A stretch of 64,000 bases of DNA from Furcasterigmium furcatum (Eukaryota > Ascomycota > Sordariomycetes > Glomerellales > Plectosphaerellaceae): assembly GCA_001599815.1 (NCBI GenBank), contig BCIA01000001.1, forward strand, positions 4,096,934-4,160,933. Direction: 5' to 3'. How positions within the stretch are numbered: position 1 is the stretch's first letter; each line of letters opens with the position of its first letter. The notes beneath the pieces were generated by a model that was not told the origin of the DNA, did no database searches, and saw only the letters and a program-made list of their open reading frames with translations. The position numbers and the translations under genes are program-made. Of the stretch, positions 34,470 through 44,134 are shown piece by piece.

Positions 34470-35291
34470 TCAAGACTGACTTGACCCGACTTCCGCGGGC
34501 TTTTCCATCCCGAACTGCCTCCGTCGTTCCCTTCTCTTCTCCCTTCTCATCTCCCTCTCCTTCTTTTCCTTCTCCCTCCTCCTCTCCTTCTTTTTCCTCT
34601 CCTTCTTTTCCGCCAGTTCCCTCTCTCTTTCGGGGTTTTCGAGTATTCTTTTGAAACTTGCCTCGGGGAGGACGTGCCCATCAAGCAGAACATACAATTT
34701 GCTCCCCGTGCCCAGCTCGTCATATTCTTTGAGCATTCCCTGGATCTCAGCCACAGCCTGCCACCATATTTTAGGCTGGCGGCACGAAATTGGTGGAAGC
34801 AGAACGTCGCAGTCGATAGATGTTTCATCTGTCTTGGCCTTTGGTAACTCCCGCTGTGTCGCGAGTATCTCATCCACGCCCGAGCGGGTCTGCTCGCTAT
34901 CTGGGTTGGTGACCACGATTCGGGGAACTGTTCCGCTGTCGCTTACCCGCGGCCATTTGGATGCAGAAGCCACGAGCCCCTTGAATCGTCTGGCTGACTC
35001 CTCGCGCTTACGCTTTATCCGTGAGAGATGGCGGGACCCGTTCTGGCCTTGGGGATAGGGTGTGGCCGCTAGTGTCTGTATTGTGTCCTGCGATCGGAGC
35101 AGCGGTGTTGAATATTGAGCCGCGTTCAGGTCCTGGCTACCAGTGAAGAGTGACAATGCCTCGGTGGAAAGTATTGAGTGGGGGGCCACGAAACTTGAAT
35201 TTAGACTGGAGGGCCGGTCTGTCAGGACGGGGGCGCTGACAGACATGTTGACTGCCAGTGGGAGAGACGTGATCCCGCGGAAAGGTGCCAT
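34470..35291 (-). CDS. Hypothetical protein with a basic, charged C-terminal helix
   Basis: A single-exon frame of 273 residues starting with ATG. I do not recognise the family. The N-terminal half is Ser/Leu/Thr-rich and probably unstructured. A central basic patch (LSRIKRKREESARRFKGL) resembles a nuclear localisation signal. Residues of about 170-220 look folded (QPKIWWQAVAEIQGMLKEYD, SKLYVLLDGHVLPEASF). The last 55 residues are a dense run of Glu, Arg and Lys (KKERRREKEKKEREMRREKR), predicted to form a single long charged helix. No membrane segment or catalytic motif is seen. The coherent central block argues for a real gene, but there is no splice evidence to support it. Confidence 0.55.
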   Translation of the reverse strand: MAPFRGITSLPLAVNMSVSAPVLTDRPSSLNSSFVAPHSILSTEALSLFTGSQDLNAAQYSTPLLRSQDTIQTLAATPYPQGQNGSRHLSRIKRKREESARRFKGLVASASKWPRVSDSGTVPRIVVTNPDSEQTRSGVDEILATQRELPKAKTDETSIDCDVLLPPISCRQPKIWWQAVAEIQGMLKEYDELGTGSKLYVLLDGHVLPEASFKRILENPERERELAEKKERKKKERRREKEKKEREMRREKRRERRRQFGMEKPAEVGSSQS

Positions 35292-36013
35292 GGTGCTTCC
35301 GTGGAAAGCAGGTACTAGTACCCAGGTTTAAAGTACTGAGTAAGTAGGTGGCAGCGTGCGGGTCGGAGCCGATGGGCTGTTTGAGCTTCCTATATACATT
35401 TTTCTTCGTCTGGTGGCGCACCTCGAAACTCGACTCGACCAGCCACAGAGACTTTGTCCAGTCATCGAGGCAGCATCATGTCCTCACATCTTTTCGGCGA
35501 GCATTGGATGCTGTAGAGTCTAGGGCCAAAGCGAACTTGAAGCCATCGTCTCGACCAACTAAAGAAACTGCGTACAGTGATCAGCCAATAGTGTTACACC
35601 GCTGGTGAGCTTCAACCCCCGGGCCGTTTAGCAGCCTTCCCTTCTGGCTGGAGTCCCCTCGAGATTTATGAGCGTTTCTTGCGCTACTGCTAATCTCTTG
35701 GCCGAATTTGGATATCTATGTTTTACTTAATCTTGTCACCGGGGGAAGCCGTCTCGGGCAATGAGGAGTCTGCCCGCTCATTGCCGTCGTCATGGATGTT
35801 CAGCCAATGCAGGAGGCCTACCAGCTAACCAAAGCCGTACGTAGCCCTGAGTGTATTGCAGCAGAATGTGGTTACATGAAGTCACCTGGGACTACCTATC
35901 ACCACCACTGTGACCGCGAGCCAGCGAGCCTATGTTATTCAACAAGACCCCGCCGTCCAGCACATTAATATCCAACTTCCCCTCGTAGCCACGCCCCAAA
36001 ATCAGCCCCCAGG
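35292..36013. promoter_or_regulatory. Divergent region between the hypothetical gene and the MATE gene
   Basis: About 720 bp between diverging starts. No gene or specific motif is recognised. The base composition is more mixed than in coding sequence. Confidence 0.4.
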
Positions 36014-37591
36014 ATGCTGCACCTTTTCAACAGACATCGGTATACCATGATTCCCAAAGACAATAGCAGCACGGCCGCAGCCACGGCTGATGACGAGCCT
36101 CGGTCTCGAGCAGCCTCCGACGCTGGAGACCAGCCCGTCGAACCCCCCAAGGGACGATGGTGGTGGTGTCACCGTAATCAGTACGCCGGCGCCTTGCTGT
36201 TCAACCTGGCATCCTTCATCCTCCCCGCCCTCTACGGCACGCTGTCGAAGCTATGGGTCGCCGCCATCGACTCCTCCCTCGTCGTCACGACAGACGTCTA
36301 CACGTATATCGGCGTCGTGGCCGAGGTTCTCAACGAGGGGTTGCCTCGAGCAGCTTGGGTCATCATCGGCGACAAAGCTTCTCGTTCACTTGCCCAGCGT
36401 CTCGGTCTCACTCACACCCTCATTCTCTTTCAAGCCATCCTTGGTCTGATCATGAGCGTCGGCTTCGTCGGCGGCGCTTCCACCTTCGCTAAGGGCTTCG
36501 TCCCCATCGAGGTCCGTGACGAGAGCTTGACATACATCAGAATCAGCGCCTTCTCAGCGCTGAGCTCGGCCATTGAGACGGCTGTCGCCGCGGCGACCAG
36601 AGCCCTCGACAAGCCCGACGTCCCCCTGGTCATCAGCACCTCGAAATTCGCCATCAACATCATCCTTGATATGTTGCTCATCTCACGCTTCCACGTTGGC
36701 GCCCACAGGCCAACGGTGAACATGCAGGCCGGCATCCAGCTGACGTGCAACATGACCGCCGCCTTCGTCGGGCTGGCATACTTCCTCCTGAACACCAGCC
36801 TCAAGCACTGCCGCAACCATCCCGACGAGCACGCAAGCACCCGTCCGAGCCTCCGCGCACTGCTCGTCCTGCTGCGTCCCGGGCTGATCACGCTGAGCGA
36901 ATCCGCCATCCGCAACGCGCTCTATCTCTGGCTCGTCAGCACCATCGTGAGCCTGGGGTCGACGTACGCCACGGCCTGGGGCGTCTTCAACACGATCCGC
37001 TGGGGCCTCGTCATGGTCCCCGTCCAGTCCCTCGAGGCCACGAGCCTCGCCTTCGTCGGCCACCGCTGGGGCTCCTGGCGGCGCGAGATCGGCAAGACGA
37101 CGCGCCGGCCGGGCCGCGTCGCCTTCCGGATCATCTTCCGCATCGCCAGGCCGGCGCTCCTGTCCCTCCTGCTCGCCCTGGCCGTCGAGGTCCCCATCGC
37201 CATCTTCCTCTCCCTCTGGGGTGCCCGGTCCTTCGCCTGGTATCTCAGCCAGTCGGACGAGGTCGCCGACATCACGGCGTACATGTGGCGCACCATCGAC
37301 TGGTGCTACATTTTCTTCGCGGTGTCGACGCAGCTCGCGTCCATCCTCCTCGCCACCCGGCCGAAGTGGTATCTCTATCAGAGTCTGGCCAGCAACTTCC
37401 TGTACGTGCTGCCGTGGGCGATCGTGTGTCAGGTCACACGCCTGGACCAGGGCAATGCTTGGACGTATCATAGTCTGGTCTTTGGCGGAAGCCTCGTGTT
37501 CAGCTTTGTTTGCGTGGTGGTTGTGGAAGCGGCGTGGGTCTGGACGTTGATGACAGGCAAGGCGAAACTCGAAGTATTCCGGGAATCCTAA
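36014..37591 (+). CDS. MATE-family (multidrug and toxin extrusion) transporter
   Basis: A single exon of 525 residues. MATE proteins are 12-helix antiporters that export organic cations and other small molecules in exchange for H+ or Na+. About 12 hydrophobic segments are visible, beginning YAGALLFNLASFILPALYG (about residue 56), with ILFQAILGLIMSVGFVGG, FAINIILDMLLISRF, ALYLWLVSTIVSLGSTYATA, LLSLLLALAVEVPIAIFLSL and LVFGGSLVFSFVCVVVVEAA near the end. The helix count and a helix-1 asparagine/proline arrangement suit MATE, but the sequence is divergent from bacterial NorM, so the substrate is unknown. The hydrophilic N-terminal tail of about 50 residues includes a second in-frame Met at residue 12 as an alternative start. 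Confidence 0.72.
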   Translation: MLHLFNRHRYTMIPKDNSSTAAATADDEPRSRAASDAGDQPVEPPKGRWWWCHRNQYAGALLFNLASFILPALYGTLSKLWVAAIDSSLVVTTDVYTYIGVVAEVLNEGLPRAAWVIIGDKASRSLAQRLGLTHTLILFQAILGLIMSVGFVGGASTFAKGFVPIEVRDESLTYIRISAFSALSSAIETAVAAATRALDKPDVPLVISTSKFAINIILDMLLISRFHVGAHRPTVNMQAGIQLTCNMTAAFVGLAYFLLNTSLKHCRNHPDEHASTRPSLRALLVLLRPGLITLSESAIRNALYLWLVSTIVSLGSTYATAWGVFNTIRWGLVMVPVQSLEATSLAFVGHRWGSWRREIGKTTRRPGRVAFRIIFRIARPALLSLLLALAVEVPIAIFLSLWGARSFAWYLSQSDEVADITAYMWRTIDWCYIFFAVSTQLASILLATRPKWYLYQSLASNFLYVLPWAIVCQVTRLDQGNAWTYHSLVFGGSLVFSFVCVVVVEAAWVWTLMTGKAKLEVFRES

Positions 37592-37775
37592 TGTTGTCAA
37601 AAACCCCTGATAGCAGCAGAGAATCGAGCAGGCCAGTCTTAGCAAGGGCGTGGCCAACATCATGTTGAGTGAAATGTCCGGTAGTCATTCAAGGGTATCA
37701 TATGCCTCGTTCCTGTTCCTGTCCCAATCCTTCCGTACCCGCAAGCAAATGATGCAGAGCGCGTTGCTCAAGCGC

Positions 37776-39953
37776 TCACCCTTCCGAGTCGCTAGGCGTC
37801 GCAGCCTTCGTAGCATAGCCCTCGACAAACCCCTGAGGATCGCAGGCGCGCTCTAGACTGATGCCATTGGCAATAACCCATCGCCTCACGGCCTCCTTAT
37901 CGATCTTGACCCGGGAGACCTGCGGCACCGGCTCCTCCTCGGCCGCATCGGCTCCGTCCGCATCCGCCATCTCTACGTCCTCAGCTGCCGTCACCTCGGG
38001 CTTCTTCCCCGGTCCCTTGCCGGCGCCCTGAACGACGCCCATGTCCCTCAGCGTGGCGAGGCAGTCCTCCTGCGCGATCCACGTCGCCTGGCTGATGTCG
38101 TTGATGTCGACCAGCACTTCCGCCTGGCTTGTGAAGCGGCTGGCAACGCCGCTGATGCCGAGCACCCACCGCGCGATCTCGCCGGCCCAGAAGCGGCGGT
38201 ATCCTTTCCGGCCGAGGTCCGAGATGGGCTTCTCGGGGCCGCCAAGGATGCGTTCCCGCCTGCTGATCTCGTACGAGACGCCCATGAGCAGCGCCCCGAG
38301 GCCCTTGCGCTGCCAGGGCGGGAAAACGAGGATGCATGCCAGGTTGTTGTTGTCCCAGGACATTTTCTCCTTGGAGAAGAATCCGACAATACGTGGTCGT
38401 GGTGCGTCTGGCGCGGCACCAGCGGAGTTTTCGGGCGATAGAGGGGCCGTCGAGGGCGCAGTCGGGTCGTTAGGCAGTCTGGGGGCGGGCGTATACACGA
38501 GTAGGAAGTAGTTGAAGCCGGTCACGTCGAAGAAGACGGACTTGTTGTCGAGGAAGAGCTTGGCGAAGAGGGAAAGGTTCTGGCAGAAGAGCTGGCACGG
38601 CGTTAATCATCAGTTTGCGTCAATAGATTCTATCGGGGTAGGCAGGCTTACCCCTTCATGCTCGCCGTCCACCTCCCAGACGCTCCACTCGCCTTCGTCC
38701 CTGACGATCTCGTCGACCTGCTTCATGCCACTGCTGGCCTTCTTGCCCGGCCCTCTCTTGATCTCCGGCACCATCTTGGTGACGATACGTCGGCCTTTGG
38801 GATGCGAGTAGACCTTGCGGCCTGGTGGTGTTGTCCGAGTGCGCTCGCAGACCCGCACGTGTGTGAGCCACGCCACGAGCTCCTTGGAGTATTTGAAGCA
38901 CATGGGGCAGACGTAGAGCCGGTCCAGCAGGGGAGCATCGCCGCTGCGCTTCGCGCTCGTCTTGGCACCATCTTCCTGCGCACCAGCGGTTTGGCCAGAC
39001 CCCTGGCCCGTGCCGTTTGTGTGTGCGGGGAGATTCTTCGCGGTGAAGGCTGCCGTATCGCCCAGGAGCTCCTTGCCGTAGTAGGAGGGGTACCATGTCC
39101 GGAAGCAGATGTCACCAAGGACGACCTTGTCGATGTTGCGGTCGGCGCGGGGAGGAGGCTTGTGGGGACTCGGGTGGATGGAGTTGTTCTGTGCTTGTTG
39201 GGCGGAATGGGGAGACGCCTGTTGGGGGCGTGGGGTGTGAGGGATGGTCGGGATGGGAATCGGAGTGGTTGTGATGGGAGCCCGCGGCGTTAACGGGCCC
39301 TGGGGGGGCTGCGGCCGTTCGTAGGCTTGTGATCGCTGAGGCTGGGGGATGGGATGGTGCTGCAATGATGGAGGGAGTGTCGTGGGAGGGCTGGGCCGCA
39401 TCAGATTCCTGGTCCAGGGTTGGGAGTGAGGCTGCGGAGCCTGGTAGGTGATCTTGGGTGCGACCAGGCCGTTGATGGGCCGCATGTTCTCCTTGGCCTC
39501 GGATCCCATGATCGCTCTGTTGTCTACGGCAATCATGTTGTTGGCTCGTCGTCGCGTCACTCGCGTCTGCTGTGTTGGGGAAGTTTCGTGGCGGTCGATT
39601 GGAGGAAGCCCTGGTGGCGGTGGCTTCTGGACTCGCGCAGGTGCTGCTGCCGGCGTCGCAGCAGTGCTGGTACTGGTATCGTCCACGGGATCTTCTTTGG
39701 TCGGGGGCAGCCTCGGCTTCGGCGGTCTGCCTCGCCCTCTCTTTGGCGGCGTAGGCACTGGCGGCGGTTGCACTGACACTGCGGCAGTGATGGGTGCTGG
39801 CCGCGGCGGAGACTTCAGAAATGTCGGGATAATCGGGGGCGGTATCGGGGTTTGTCGCGTAGCGCGTCGCGTCGGGTCGGTAGTGGGGGGAGGCAAACGA
39901 GGGGCCTTGAGGTCGCCGGGAGGGTGCTTGCGCTTCGTCGGGATCGCGGGCAT
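37776..39953 (-). CDS. MYST-family histone acetyltransferase, SAS2-like
   Basis: Exons 39953-38652 and 38591-37776, joined through a 61-bp intron, give 705 residues. MYST enzymes acetylate histone lysines; Sas2 of yeast acetylates H4K16 at silencing boundaries. The first 340 residues are Pro-rich and disordered and carry an AT-hook-like core (KRGRGRPPKPR). The catalytic part starts near ICFRTWYPSYYGKELLG, followed by a C2HC finger (CPMC...HVRVC), WEVDGEHEGLFCQNLSLFAK, the autoacetylation-site region FLDNKSVFFDV, GFFSKEKMSWDNNNLACIL with the catalytic-type Cys, and the acetyl-CoA loop QRKGLGALLMG. ERILGGPEKPISDLG provides the Glu expected as general base. The segments resemble Sas2 more than Esa1 or Sas3, but this is by eye. 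An upstream in-frame extension of 68 codons to 40157 lacks any ATG-supported conservation. Confidence 0.85.
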
Positions 39954-40271
39954 GGCGGCTGGGATGAGGGATCGAGAGGTTTGAGGGTCAGAGGTGAATG
40001 CGACGAGGCCGAGGACTGCGATGGCGCGCCGAAGGGTTGCGACCATAAACAGAACTGCGCATATCGCTATCGCCGAGTGCGCGTTGCAAATGCCCGCGGC
40101 CGATTTGGAGATCCAATCACGTGGATTGCATTCCTCTGCGATTGCTGCGAGGTTCAACTAAAGCCCCTCTGCGCCTCGGAGCCGACTGGGCCGCCCTAAT
40201 CCCGATATGGGTGTCGGGTAAACACTCCGGCAATATCAAGCCACCATGCGAAGAATTTCGCATCCCCAAAC
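39954..40271. promoter_or_regulatory. Promoter side of the MYST gene, next to tRNA-Thr
   Basis: About 320 bp between the MYST gene start (minus strand) and the tRNA gene. No further feature is seen. Confidence 0.4.
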
Positions 40272-40343
40272 GCCTCGTTGGCTCAGTGGTAAAGCGCCTC
40301 ACTAGTAATGAGGAGATCACTGGTTCGATTCCAGTACGAGGCA
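40272..40343 (+). tRNA. tRNA-Thr (anticodon AGT)
   Basis: A complete 72-base cloverleaf without an intron. The acceptor arms GCCTCGT and ACGAGGC pair perfectly. The anticodon stem is CCTCA/TGAGG with loop CTAGTAA, giving anticodon AGT (inosine-modified, reading ACU and ACC). The T arm is ACTGG-TTCGATT-CCAGT, and the discriminator base is A. Box A (TGGCTCAGTGG, 40279-40289) and box B (GGTTCGATTCC, 40322-40332) match the Pol III consensus. CCA is not encoded, as is normal in eukaryotes. Confidence 0.97.
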
Positions 40344-40353
40344 ACATGAAGCC

Positions 40354-40389
40354 GCTCAGGAATATTTCCTGAGCTTGGGTTTTTGTTTT
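40354..40389 (+). terminator. Pol III terminator of tRNA-Thr with preceding inverted repeat
   Basis: An inverted repeat GCTCAGGA...TCCTGAGC (40354-40374) is followed by a T-rich run TTTTTGTTTT (40380-40389). The T-run is the expected Pol III stop signal. The hairpin is additional. Confidence 0.75.
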
Positions 40390-43300
40390 GGTGCCCCTCG
40401 ATCAATCCTTTTGGCGGAGGGATGGGCATGCTTCTGGCATTTGGAGTGAGATCCGTTCGAAGGAAATTGCGTGCCCGTGCTCCAATCCAGCGATGTAATC
40501 CAGGTGGTGTTATGTCTGGCCACCGGAGTTCGGAGGCTTGAAGTTCACTCAGGCAGAGCCGGCCATATTCATCCTACGCTTCAAAAGTGAAGTGAAGACA
40601 GAGTCTCAGGGCAGATGCCGCATCCCAGTCACATCACCAGAGTCAAAGGTCCGCCCTCTTGAAGGACTACGACGACTGTTCTCGTGTATCCTACTGGTGT
40701 CTATCCGAGTCCACTCATGCCTTGCGGCAGGCAGGTGTCTATGAGCGTGCCCGGCGAATCCGATGACGGGGTCCCAAGAAGCCAGCCTTATAAATGGCAG
40801 GGTCACAGTGCGGTACGAGATGCGCTGGCTGCAAGGCTGGTTACACTGCTTACATCGTCACTGCAAGCATGTTGGCTGATTCGGAACCGGTGACGGCGTA
40901 CGGGAATCTCGAGCTTTCGGCCAGAGCCTCGAGGATTCGGGGTTTGGGCTGCATGAAGTAGCGTCTTGCTACGGCGTCTTCGAGAATCCCTGGTGATATC
41001 GAGGCATCACGGTCGTGACAAGTGGTGGGTTTTGGTGTTGCTTGCCTCAACACACGAGTCGCACCTGTCCGGTTCCACAGCAGGAGTCGAGCGTCATCGA
41101 GTATGGATGATGGCGATTCTTGTCTCAGGCAGAGCTGAAAATCGGGGGCATCGAGCCGTCGGCTTGTTATCGTCAGAGCAAGGATGATGGCCCTCGTCGC
41201 GGTCCAGCATCAGTAGTAGAACTCCAAAGAAAAGGCCCGCTGGGAGGGACGGCACTGCTCAAGTACAAGTAGTCCTCGTTCAACAGCTTCAGTGGACCTT
41301 TCTGGTCTCTTCAGCTTCTCGTCTCCTATCAACATGGCCTCCGTGTTCAAGATGTCGTCGTTCATGGTCCCGCTCTACCGTTTCGAGGACGGGACGGTTT
41401 GGCTTACTCAGGAGGCAACCACCAGTATTGGTGGTGGATGGCAGCTTTCCCAGCCGGACACTGATCAAGAGCCCGGAATTGGGAAGGAGCACCCCTGGAA
41501 TCGACGGACTTTGAGCCTAAGGCAACGTCCAGGGCTGACGAAATTTTTCCCGGCCTCGCCCCAGCGTCCAATCTCTCCGATCCGCCGCATCCATCAGGAT
41601 CCCTGGCGAGGCGCCATCGGCTTTCGCTCTTGTTTTCCTGACTCAAGGGGCGAACAACCGGCTCTCTCCAGTAACAATTGTGCATCCGTACCCATCCATA
41701 GCGATCCTGGGTTCATTTGAACCAGCGAGCCCACGACGGAAGACACCTGGAAGCCTCACTCATATGGACAATCCGGTCTTCAGCATGACGGCATCTTCTC
41801 ATGTCGAATTGGCATCGGCAAGACCCGGAACGCTGTGCGACACGACAGGGATGCGCCATTTTTGTGGCGAGCGCCTTGGCTGCTGCAACGCCGGCAGGGT
41901 GGTGTCAGAGCAGAGCCTCAGGCACCTCAACACCAACAACGCACAGCCCAAATGTTGGCCTGGCGCCGTTCGTCATGACACGGCCTCGCGGGCTTGAAAA
42001 TTTTTCCACTCTCCCACTGAGCGCTGAACCGGTTGATGGGCTGGCAGTGGACGGTCCCCGACCCACCTTCATTTCACACGAGACCACCACTCCTTTTTCT
42101 TCCTAGAAGCTCGTCTCATCAGTGTCCTTGGCACGCACCTGGGTACCTAAGACCTCGGGAATCGGCTGAAGCAACTCCCTGCAAACACCTGGGCGGTCGG
42201 CTTTGCTCGCCCTGAGCCGCCGGGCAGCCAGCCGGCAACAAGCCCTGCCAGCAGAACATTCCGCTGGCGTTCGGGACCTAACGCAGACAGGCGATGCGCG
42301 ACAGGGGTGCTGGCAGCAGCAATGCGACCCTGTCCCGAGAATAGGGGACCTCATCTCATCTTGCAAAAGTTTGCTTTTTGACGAGCGGCCTGGCAAAGCG
42401 AGGCTCGCAGGTCGAGTGCTGAACGACGAGTTGCCAGGGCATCAAACGGACAGCAACAGAAGGGGCGGCCGTATCGTCGACTCCTTATATCCCTCAACGT
42501 CTGCTCGGTCTCCGATGCCTCGAAACTCGGTGGTTCCCACCCAGCTGGGTCTTCCATCACGATGGTTCCACCCACGTGTGAGCGTCACGTCGGCGATGGC
42601 CGGATTGATTGGCGTTCGACGTCGCCTCACAGTGGGGGCAGCGGATCGCAGTGGGGGTCAATGTCCCAAAACGCATTTCATTGCCGGGAATCAGATCCAT
42701 TCTTGATATCAGCCCAGGGCGCTTTTTCGTGCTTCTCACCAGCTTCCGCCCGCCCTGGCCAGGTCGCCAACCAGCTCCAGACATCACGACAAGTGTCGAG
42801 TTTGGAGTCAAACGGAAGCTCTGCTCATGGTGGGAACCATCCAGTACACCCGAGGCCCTCTGGGCGCTAGGATGGGCCGTCTCCTTGCTATCTTTCTTCC
42901 GGCGCAGACCACGTAGGATGAGCCCCAAGCAAATCCTCTCCTGCGCAAGCCGGCAATCCACCGGCATCCACTTTCATGATTCGTGTCCACCACCAGCGGC
43001 GGCCGAGCTGTTCCTCCGTCCGTTCAACCTCAGGCCTCGAGACAGCTTCGTTTTCCACCGTAATGGGAGCCTCAGGCTGTTCATTCTTTGTGATCCCCCG
43101 AAATTGCCCGAAATCACCGCCAGCCCGGCGCCCAGCCCAGCAAACGGACTGGACGGATGCCCACCACCACCGAGCACTGCTCACCTGGACCGCAGGTGGA
43201 TGCTATTCCCGTGACTTTACGGTCCATCCATGGTCCACCGACGGAGCTGGAAAAAGGTGTCTCCCATTCTCCTGTTTGATCCGACCGGCCTATGATGTTT

Positions 43301-43507
43301 CGCCCTGTACCTTTTCCCGCGGTCCCGTCGCCCGGCCCTGCCCCCTACCCTACCACTCTACCCGAGCTCTGAGCTTTTCCTCCCTCCCCGAGCTTTTTTC
43401 TCTTCTTCCTCCTTCACCTCCAATCCTGTTTGAGCTCAACTTCTCTTCCTCTTCACACCTGTCCATCATCCCATCCATCCACACTCTCCCCTCCAACCAC
43501 AGTCACA
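40390..43507. other. Gene-poor stretch between tRNA-Thr and ATP9
   Basis: About 3.1 kb with no recognisable gene on either strand. Short open frames near 41292-41720 and 42203-43214 have no family motifs. The last 150 bp before 43508 form a strongly C/T-rich leader, consistent with a highly expressed downstream gene. No repeats or RNA genes are seen. Confidence 0.4.
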
Positions 43508-44134
43508 ATGGCCTCCACTCGTGTCCTCGCCTCCAGGCTCGCCACCTCCATGGCCACCAAGGCCGCTCGCCCTGCCGTGCGCGCCGCTCCCTTCCAGGTC
43601 GCCTCCAAGCGCACCATGACCGGTGAGTGAAAATTCGACAACCGGCCAGGAGATGGACTTCCATCCTCCGGAGAGGGCCAATTGGCCTCCCACGGCCATC
43701 AATTGCACGCCTGAACCGCCAGACTGACGACGCCTCGATATAGGCATGACCAACGCCCGTCCCCAGGTCACCCTCAAGGCCAACGCCAGCCGCATGTTCC
43801 AGAACGCCCAGGCCAAGCGTGCCTACTCCTCTGAGATCGCCCAGGCCATGGTCGAGGTCTCCAAGAACATCGGTATGGGTTCCGCCGCCATCGGTCTTAC
43901 CGGTGCCGGTATCGGTATCGGTCTCGTCTTCGCCGCTCTCCTGAACAGCGTTGCCCGCAACCCTGCCCTCCGTGGCCAGCTCTTCTCCTACGCCATTCTG
44001 GGTTTCGCTTTCGTCGAGGCCATTGGTCTTTTCGACCTCATGGTTGCCCTCATGGCCAAGTTCGTATGTGACTTCCGGAAATCCCTCAACGTGTCCGAGA
44101 CCGGGATAGGCTGACCATTCACCCCCAGACCTAA
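43508..44134 (+). CDS. ATP9: Mitochondrial ATP synthase subunit 9 (proteolipid c), nuclear-encoded
   Basis: Exons 43508-43622, 43744-44063 and 44129-44134 give 146 residues. The last coding exon holds only ACC TAA, so the protein ends KFT as in other filamentous fungi. The c-ring subunit carries protons through the Fo motor of the mitochondrial ATP synthase. Residues 1-65 form a basic, Ala/Arg-rich import presequence (MASTRVLASRLATSMATKAA...). The mature protein begins at Tyr66 (YSSEIAQAMVEVSKNIG) and has two membrane helices (AAIGLTGAGIGIGLVFAALL and LFSYAILGFAFVEAIGLFDL) around the polar loop NSVARNPALRGQ. The proton-binding glutamate is Glu130. A nuclear copy with a long presequence is the usual arrangement in filamentous ascomycetes. 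Confidence 0.97.

Noticed and set aside
36683..37663. 326-codon minus-strand frame over the MATE gene
   Set aside because: Antisense shadow rich in Ala/Arg/Glu/Gly. The + strand frame has about 12 membrane helices, which cannot be chance.
39954..40157. N-terminal extension of the MYST gene by 68 codons
   Set aside because: The extended frame does not begin with a convincing ATG, and the sequence turns from basic Pro-rich to hydrophobic, unlike the rest. The ATG at 39953 fits better.
40117..40347. Minus-strand open frame containing PRTGIEPV...RRFTTEPTRRL
   Set aside because: This is the conceptual translation of the reverse strand of tRNA-Thr. Such GIEPV-type peptides are a known false-positive pattern, and the cloverleaf on the + strand explains the sequence.
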